A DNA stretch of 17,748 bases, taken from contig CAMTDY010000041.1 of NCBI GenBank assembly GCA_947070915.1, forward strand, positions 1 to 17,748, given 5' to 3'. The DNA comes from an uncultured Roseburia sp. (lineage in GTDB: Bacteria; Bacillota; Clostridia; Lachnospirales; Lachnospiraceae). Shown piece by piece: positions 14,945 to 17,748 of this stretch; within the stretch, counting starts at the first letter, position 1; each line of letters begins with the position of its first letter. The notes under the pieces are model-generated. The model was not told the DNA's origin, did no database searches, and worked only from the letters and a program-made list of their open reading frames with translations. Both the position numbers and the translations under genes were made by a program.

Positions 14945-15030
14945 TTTCGAGGCTATCAAAGAAAAAAGTACAGCAAGAGTACAGCAAAATTGTACTTGAT
15001 AATGCTCGAAAATACTCGATAATACCGAGT
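14945..15030 (+). repeat. Cluster of direct and inverted repeats downstream of lysS
   Basis: AGTACAGCAA occurs twice in tandem (14967-14976 and 14978-14987) and is followed by an inverted relative (TGTACTTG, 14991-14998). An outer pair TTTCGAG (14945-14951) / CTCGAAA (15005-15011) and ATCA/TGAT enclose them. CTCGAAAATA and CTCGATAATA repeat at 15005-15014 and 15015-15024, and ACTCG / CGAGT (15014-15018, 15026-15030) brackets the -10 of the promoter below. This density suits recombinase arm sites, an attachment site or repressor operators; I cannot tell which. Confidence 0.6.
14996..15023 (+). promoter_or_regulatory. Probable promoter of the partition operon
   Basis: TTGATA (14996-15001), 16 bases, then GATAAT (15018-15023); each box has one mismatch. 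It lies within the repeat cluster and would give a leader of about 170 bases containing the terminator at 15088-15130. Confidence 0.5.
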
Positions 15031-15087
15031 CGATAGAATCGAAGTATCCAGCTTGGCAAAAAGAAAATCATATATTTGCACTTATTA

Positions 15088-15130
15088 AGGACATTTTTCT
15101 AAGAGAAATCTTGGAAGAGTGTTCTTTTTT
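15088..15130 (+). terminator. Strong intrinsic terminator upstream of the symE-like gene
   Basis: A 17-bp stem with G-U pairs, AGGACATTTTTCTAAGA (15088-15104) with TCTTGGAAGAGTGTTCT (15109-15125), is closed by a GAAA tetraloop and followed by T residues to 15130. It could end read-through from greA-lysS, or attenuate transcription started at 14996-15023. Confidence 0.88.
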
Positions 15131-15200
15131 CGTTGATGGAGTCCTCTAAGCAGCGTCGGTGCATAGCTTCAATGAATCAATGATTAAGGAGGAATGACAC

Positions 15201-15527
15201 ATGGCATTTAAGAAAAACAGAAGTATGAAGGTTTATGGGCAGAGCGGGTACCGTTACAAGGAGACGCCGGCAATCATGCTTAAAGGGCAGTGGCTGCAGG
15301 AGCTGGGCTTTGAGATCGGGGATTATATCTCGGTCAGCTGTGAGAATGGCAAGCTGATTATCACTCCGGATGCAGAGAGAGCAGCGCTTGCAGAGGCAGA
15401 GGCTTCCTTCATGGCACAGGAGACGAAGAAGCTGAAGAAGCGGTTTGAGCAGGAGAAGGCAAAACTCCGCGCCCAGATCGTGGCAGAGCAGAGTGTTCAG
15501 TACGGTGTATGTGAGGAGGTGCAGTGA
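15201..15527 (+). CDS. SymE-like (AbrB-fold) protein with coiled-coil tail
   Basis: A 108-residue protein. Residues 9-55 (KVYGQSGYRY...PAIMLKGQWLQELGFEIGDYISV...GKLIIT) match the SymE toxin-like domain, a swapped-hairpin AbrB-type fold. Residues 58-97 form a charged helix, probably a coiled coil (AERAALAEAEASFMAQ, then KKLKKRFEQEKAKL). E. coli SymE is a type I toxin related to AbrB antitoxins. Here the domain heads a partition operon, has a long tail and overlaps or abuts parA, so a DNA-binding regulatory or partition role is at least as likely as toxicity. AAGGAGG lies 8 bases before the ATG. No antisense antitoxin RNA can be seen from sequence. Confidence 0.72.
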   Translation: MAFKKNRSMKVYGQSGYRYKETPAIMLKGQWLQELGFEIGDYISVSCENGKLIITPDAERAALAEAEASFMAQETKKLKKRFEQEKAKLRAQIVAEQSVQYGVCEEVQ

Positions 15528-15529
15528 TT

Positions 15530-16315
15530 ATGGCAAAGATTTATATGATAGGATCCTTTAAGGGCGGCGTTGGCAAATCGGTTTCAACCATCAATCTGTC
15601 GTATTCTCTGGCTGAGATGGGGAAGAAGGTCTTGGCTGTGGATTTTGATAGCCAGGCGAATTTAACCACCTGCTTTGGCGTGGAGGATGTGACGGCAGTT
15701 CCGGTTACAATCGGTGATCTTATGATGGCACAGATTTATGAAGAGCCGATGCCTGAGCTTTCGCAATATATTATGAGCCGCAATGGCGTGGATTTTATCC
15801 CTTCTTCTATGGTGCTTTCAGCAGTGGAGTCCAAACTGAGACTGGAAATGGGAGCAGAGGGAATGCTTGGCAGGATTCTTGATCAGCTTCGTGATTCCTA
15901 TGATGCAATTCTCATTGACACCTGCCCCTCGCTCGGATCTCTGACAATCAATGCACTGGCAGCGGCAGATGAAGTGATTATCGCTGTAAATCCACAGCTC
16001 CTGGCGATGCTGGGACTGCAGGATTTCATAAAGACTGTCGGTAAAATCAGAAATCGAATCAACAACAAGTTGCAGGTGGCCGGTATTCTTCTTACGATGT
16101 GCGATACCAGAACCAATCTCTGCAAGGTGATCACAGAGGAAGTAGCTGAGGTCTTTCGGGGGCAGATTCGGATCTTTAAGAGCATGGTTCCTTCCACAGT
16201 GAAGGTTGGAGAGTCGGTTTATTATAGTGAACCGCTTATCGAATATGCTCCTGAAAATAAGGCCTGCGAGGCCTATAGAAATCTGGCAAAGGAGTTGATG
16301 AACGATGAAGGTTGA
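15530..16315 (+). CDS. parA: ParA-family partition ATPase
   Basis: A 261-residue deviant Walker ATPase of the ParA/Soj type, which binds DNA non-specifically when ATP-bound and moves ParB-bound DNA during segregation. The motifs are intact: deviant Walker A KGGVGKS at 11-17, switch I region VDFDSQANLTTCFG (37-50), and Walker B-like ILIDTCPSLGSL (127-138). It begins directly with the nucleotide fold and lacks the N-terminal helix-turn-helix of plasmid P1-type ParA, so it is the short Soj-like form. The ATG at 15530 is preferred to the GTG at 15524, which overlaps the previous stop, because AGGAGG (15514-15519) is then 10 bases away. Its 3' end overlaps parB by 11 bases, implying coupled translation. 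Confidence 0.93.
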   Translation: MAKIYMIGSFKGGVGKSVSTINLSYSLAEMGKKVLAVDFDSQANLTTCFGVEDVTAVPVTIGDLMMAQIYEEPMPELSQYIMSRNGVDFIPSSMVLSAVESKLRLEMGAEGMLGRILDQLRDSYDAILIDTCPSLGSLTINALAAADEVIIAVNPQLLAMLGLQDFIKTVGKIRNRINNKLQVAGILLTMCDTRTNLCKVITEEVAEVFRGQIRIFKSMVPSTVKVGESVYYSEPLIEYAPENKACEAYRNLAKELMNDEG

Positions 16316-17285
16316 TGCACCAAAAAGAAAAATCTTTTCTGATGCAGTAGATTTGTTGGCCGGAGATCCACCGGCCAGCGTTGCTACAGGCAATGGAATA
16401 GAAATGCTTGATATCGACTGTATTAGACCATTTCATAATCATCCGTTTCATCTGTATGAGGGTGAGCGTCTGGATGACATGGTAGAGAGTATTAAAGAGC
16501 ACGGCATATTAACTCCGGTGATTGTGCGGAAAATGCATTATGGCTATGAGATGCTTTCCGGTCACAACAGACAGAGTGCGGGTAAGCTGGCTGGGCTTAA
16601 GCAGATACCGGCAATCGTGAAGAAAAATCTCTCGGATCAGGACGCTTATATTTATGTGATTGAAACAAATCTGATGCAGAGATCTTTTACGGATCTGTCG
16701 ATTACGGAGAAGGCAGCAGTCCTGGCTGAACGATATGACAAGGTTTTATATCAGCGGAAACGTGATGAAATCATGGAAGAATTAAAAGTACTTGAGGGTG
16801 GCGAAGAAAAAGGTGGTCACGGTGACCACCTTTCGAAGAACCGTGACAGCATAGGCCAGGAATATGGTTTGTCTGGAAGCTCTGTAGCCAGGCTCCTTCG
16901 GGTGAATCAGCTGATTCCGGAGATCAAGGAAATGCTGGATCGGGGCAATATGCAGCTGATGGCAGCAGTTCAGCTTTCCTATCTCCCGGAGCAGGCACAG
17001 CGGATGGCGCTGCAGGCTTCTGAAAAATCCGGTATCGCCATCAACAAGGATATCGCATCAAAGGTCCGCAAGGCTCCGATGACAGAAAAAGCAATCACAG
17101 AGGCCATTGCTGGAAAGCAGCCTGAGGTGGATCCGGTGCTGGGCGTGGTGGAAGAAAAGCCTGCGCCGAAGCCTATCAGATTATCGGCGAATATCAGAGA
17201 AAAGTATTTTCAAGACACGGATCCGAAAGAGGTGGAAGCGATTATTGATAAGGCACTGGCTGCCTGGTTCAAGAAGAAAAGATGA
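16305..17285 (+). CDS. parB: ParB/Spo0J-family partition protein
   Basis: A 326-residue centromere-binding protein, partner of the ParA before it. The N-terminal ParB/Srx domain has SIKEHGILTPVIVR (62-75), the nucleotide-binding box GHNRQSAGKLAG (86-97; GHNR in place of the more common GHRR) and ETNLMQRSF (120-128). A linker with a Gly/His-rich segment (EGGEEKGGHGDHLSK, 164-178) precedes the helix-turn-helix (RDSIGQEYGLSGSSVARLLRV, split around 180-200). The C-terminal part is helical and ends AAWFKKKR, a possible dimerisation tail. DNA encoding the linker holds a perfect 25-bp palindrome (16809-16833). No classical chromosomal parS (TGTTTCACGTGAAACA) is seen in the window. Confidence 0.92.
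   Translation: MKVDAPKRKIFSDAVDLLAGDPPASVATGNGIEMLDIDCIRPFHNHPFHLYEGERLDDMVESIKEHGILTPVIVRKMHYGYEMLSGHNRQSAGKLAGLKQIPAIVKKNLSDQDAYIYVIETNLMQRSFTDLSITEKAAVLAERYDKVLYQRKRDEIMEELKVLEGGEEKGGHGDHLSKNRDSIGQEYGLSGSSVARLLRVNQLIPEIKEMLDRGNMQLMAAVQLSYLPEQAQRMALQASEKSGIAINKDIASKVRKAPMTEKAITEAIAGKQPEVDPVLGVVEEKPAPKPIRLSANIREKYFQDTDPKEVEAIIDKALAAWFKKKR
16809..16833 (+). repeat. Perfect 25-bp palindrome inside parB
   Basis: AAAGGTGGTCAC (16809-16820), a single central G, then GTGACCACCTTT (16822-16833) gives arms of 12 bp with no mismatch. A partial echo, CCGTGAC, follows at 16841-16847. It lies in the linker-coding part of parB and could be a ParB-binding (parS-like) or autoregulatory site; no binding evidence is available from sequence. 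Confidence 0.85.
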
Positions 17286-17295
17286 GGAGGCGCGT

Positions 17296-17568
17296 ATGTT
17301 TGATAGTGAACAGTTAAAGCAGGTAGATCCTGCATATTTCAATATCATTATGGCGGATGACACGGATGTGACGATTCAGAGCAGAAATACCGGTCATTAC
17401 TGGTACCTGCACTGCACCGGTTATCCGACGGAAGGCGCGTGCGTGATCTTCCACAAGCATAGCTTCAACTATCCGTATCACCAGCACGGCCGGGGGAACA
17501 GCCTCCGGCAGGCGATACGGAGTATTCAGAACCATGATAGATGGCAGATGAACGGAAGACATCGATAA
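17296..17568 (+). CDS. Small aromatic- and His-rich protein, element-associated, unknown function
   Basis: A 90-residue protein I do not recognise from a characterised family. It starts MFDSEQLKQVDPAYFNIIMA with GAGGAGG 5 bases upstream and lies 10 bases after parB, so it belongs to the same operon. It has an N-terminal helix, then beta-like segments rich in aromatics and His (GHYWYLHCTGYP, VIFHKHSFNYPYHQHG), and a short basic C-terminal helix (LRQAIRSIQNHDRW). There is no signal peptide or membrane helix. I believe similar small proteins follow parB in other clostridial elements, but that is memory. From 17569 to the contig end (180 bases, AT-rich) I see only a small dyad (CAACA/TGTTG, 17660-17676) and no supported gene. 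Confidence 0.75.
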   Translation: MFDSEQLKQVDPAYFNIIMADDTDVTIQSRNTGHYWYLHCTGYPTEGACVIFHKHSFNYPYHQHGRGNSLRQAIRSIQNHDRWQMNGRHR

Positions 17569-17748
17569 AAGGCAAAATCATACATAAACCTGCAAATATC
17601 AGCATAATACATAAATAAACATCTAAAACAACTAAGATACCTCACCAAACTTCAAAAGACAACAAAGAACTTGTTGAAGATATGAAGGTACAGTCTCGTC
17701 TTTGACACTTATAGAAACGGAAAATGGCCATAACCCTGCTTATAGCAA

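Larger units (their letters stand above)
14940..17748 (+). mobile_element. Probable left end of an integrative conjugative element or plasmid-like element
   Basis: From just after lysS to the contig end, the content changes to a SymE-like / ParA / ParB / small-protein operon, as found in Tn1549-like conjugative elements and plasmids of Clostridia. A patch of direct and inverted repeats sits at the junction (14945-15030). No integrase, relaxase or second attachment site is in the window, so the boundary and the type of element are inferred. The contig end in this segment would fit assembly breaking in a multi-copy element. Confidence 0.55.

Noticed and set aside
14936..15060. A tRNA gene or fragment as the integration site after lysS
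   Set aside because: The GGTTTCGAGGC stretch faintly recalls a T-arm, but no acceptor, D or anticodon arms can be folded around it.
17702..17730. TTGACA at 17702-17707 as a promoter
   Set aside because: No acceptable -10 box occurs at 15-19 bases; the sequence there is TGGCCA.
17724..17748. A start of a further gene running off the contig end (ATG GCC ATA ACC)
   Set aside because: Only eight codons remain and no ribosome site precedes it, so it cannot be supported.

Overview
The window looks like one whole assembly contig from a Gram-positive, spore-former-related gut anaerobe, most likely a Lachnospiraceae-type Clostridia. The reasons are strong AGGAGG ribosome sites, a CIRCE-controlled groESL operon, a SleB-type cell wall hydrolase, clostridial DUF families and a Firmicutes-style partition module. 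No rRNA or species-level marker is present, so the family assignment is inference. The first 46 bases are not genomic: they are a Nextera index adapter.

Bases 112-5105 hold ordinary chromosomal genes: a secreted cell wall hydrolase, glutaminyl-tRNA synthetase with its own extended -10 promoter, a DUF2225 protein with two CxxC pairs followed at once by an ArsP_2-type heavy-metal exporter, and a convergent DUF6062 protein with two CxxC...GFCxxH modules. Bases 5141-7307 carry a divergent promoter pair, a CIRCE operator, groES and groEL.

The groEL stop codon opens a long hairpin. It is followed by four GC-rich tandem units of 66-68 bp (7373-7615). The first three fold on paper as a small three-way junction, and each unit is followed by a Shine-Dalgarno-like run. 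The run after the last unit is the ribosome site of the next gene, a two-pass membrane protein. This array is the most unusual non-coding structure here.

Bases 8419-12779 form a two-gene unit with an ATGA overlap: an arylsulfate sulfotransferase with no visible signal peptide, and a secreted, internally duplicated right-handed beta-helix protein. The pairing suggests a shared job in surface or extracellular sulfated-glycan or phenol chemistry, but the substrate is unknown.

Bases 12795-14926 contain a 38-bp palindrome overlapping a perfect consensus promoter, then greA and lysS. Downstream of lysS, a dense patch of direct and inverted repeats, a promoter and a strong terminator lead into a compact symE-like / parA / parB / small-protein operon (15201-17568). 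This is typical of integrative conjugative elements or plasmids and suggests that a mobile element begins just downstream of lysS. The contig ends soon after in AT-rich DNA with no gene I can support.
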